A stretch of DNA of 31,603 bases from positions 1-31,603 of the forward strand of contig JAEZGH010000103.1 of assembly GCA_023417065.1 (NCBI GenBank), read 5' to 3'. This document shows positions 31,466 through 31,603 of this stretch, piece after piece. The stretch's first letter is position 1, and every line of letters starts with the position of its first letter. Both the position numbers and the translations under genes were made by a program. Source of the stretch: Bacteroidota bacterium. Its GTDB lineage: Bacteria > Bacteroidota > Bacteroidia > Cytophagales > Cyclobacteriaceae. The notes below the pieces were generated by a model, which did no database searches, had not been told where the DNA came from, and worked only from the letters and a program-made list of their open reading frames with translations.

Positions 31466-31603
31466 CCGAGTGCATACCATATCGTCTCGAACGATCAGAG
31501 TAGCGCTGATTTTCCTGGTGGGAATACTGTGTTCGTCCTGCACAACCGAAACGCATAAAAAAGAAGGAAGACTGCTGGTGGTAACGACTACCGGACTGAT
31601 TGC
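31458..31603 (+). CDS. Metal ABC transporter substrate-binding lipoprotein (partial, cut by window end)
   Basis: Only the first 48 codons are present. The ATG at 31458 overlaps the regulator stop by 8 nt. The translation begins MNNRVHTISSRTIR, then a hydrophobic stretch (VALIFLVGILCSSC) with a lipoprotein Cys28. Next comes a polar linker (TTETHKKEGR), and LLVVTTTGLIA, the typical first strand of ZnuA/MntA/TroA-type cluster A-I binding proteins. In that family it captures Zn2+ or Mn2+ outside the inner membrane and passes it to an ABC permease, probably encoded beyond the window. Linkage to a DtxR-type repressor suggests Mn or Fe. The identification rests on a short segment. Confidence 0.7.
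   Translation, partial: MNNRVHTISSRTIRVALIFLVGILCSSCTTETHKKEGRLLVVTTTGLI

Overview
The window looks like a chromosomal segment of a Bacteroidota bacterium, probably a Cytophagales-type soil or freshwater heterotroph. The evidence is the gene families (POT and OPT peptide transporters, a TonB-dependent receptor, ATP-type pckA, DUF2846, DUF3108 and DUF4168 secreted proteins, and a topoisomerase IV with a long acidic and Q/S/P-rich ParC tail). Two promoters also match the Bacteroidota sigma-A pattern TTTG/TTG - N18-19 - TAnnTTTG, upstream of pckA and of the OmpA-family gene. The lineage is an inference. No rRNA, tRNA, CRISPR array, phage or intact insertion sequence was seen.

Layout. 1-3673 (minus): a two-gene peptide-uptake operon (POT, then OPT), ended by a hairpin at 22-47. 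4069-5682 (plus): pckA with its own promoter and terminator. 5812-7953 (plus): three overlapping genes for an ECF-type sigma factor, a membrane anti-sigma factor and an unrecognised lipoprotein. 8091-9499 (plus): a secreted DUF4168-like protein, then an M15 peptidase. 9500-10110: a gene-free stretch between convergent genes, holding two sets of 11-nt-period repeats. 10111-10776 (minus): an OmpA-family protein. 10938-12098 (plus): a tandem pair of DUF2846-like secreted proteins. 12117-17630 (minus): parC, parE and a small membrane protein. 17776-19360 (plus): a sterol-desaturase-family enzyme overlapped by a small lipoprotein. 19475-21613 (minus): a TonB-dependent receptor with a long leader rich in inverted repeats. 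22158-24091 (plus): an ArsC-fold protein lacking the catalytic cysteine, then 3-hydroxyacyl-CoA dehydrogenase. 24128-24505 (minus): mscL. 24608-27756 (plus): a multi-PAS histidine kinase and its response regulator. 27757-29529 (minus): a DUF3108 protein and dapD. 29643-31603 (plus): a glycosyltransferase, then a DtxR/MntR-type regulator overlapping the start of a metal-binding lipoprotein gene cut off by the window edge.

How the genes fit together. The peptide transporters and the gluconeogenic pckA suit growth on peptides and amino acids. The sigma/anti-sigma/lipoprotein set looks like a self-contained envelope-signalling unit. The last two genes look like a metal-homeostasis operon with a candidate operator just upstream. 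The rest is mostly core housekeeping.

No clear new defence or mobile system was found. The observations most worth following are the ParC tail (two clamp-binding-like motifs, plus an A10 run leading into an alternative lysine-rich frame), the 11-nt-period repeats, the cysteine motif at the end of the anti-sigma factor, and the candidate DtxR-type operator.
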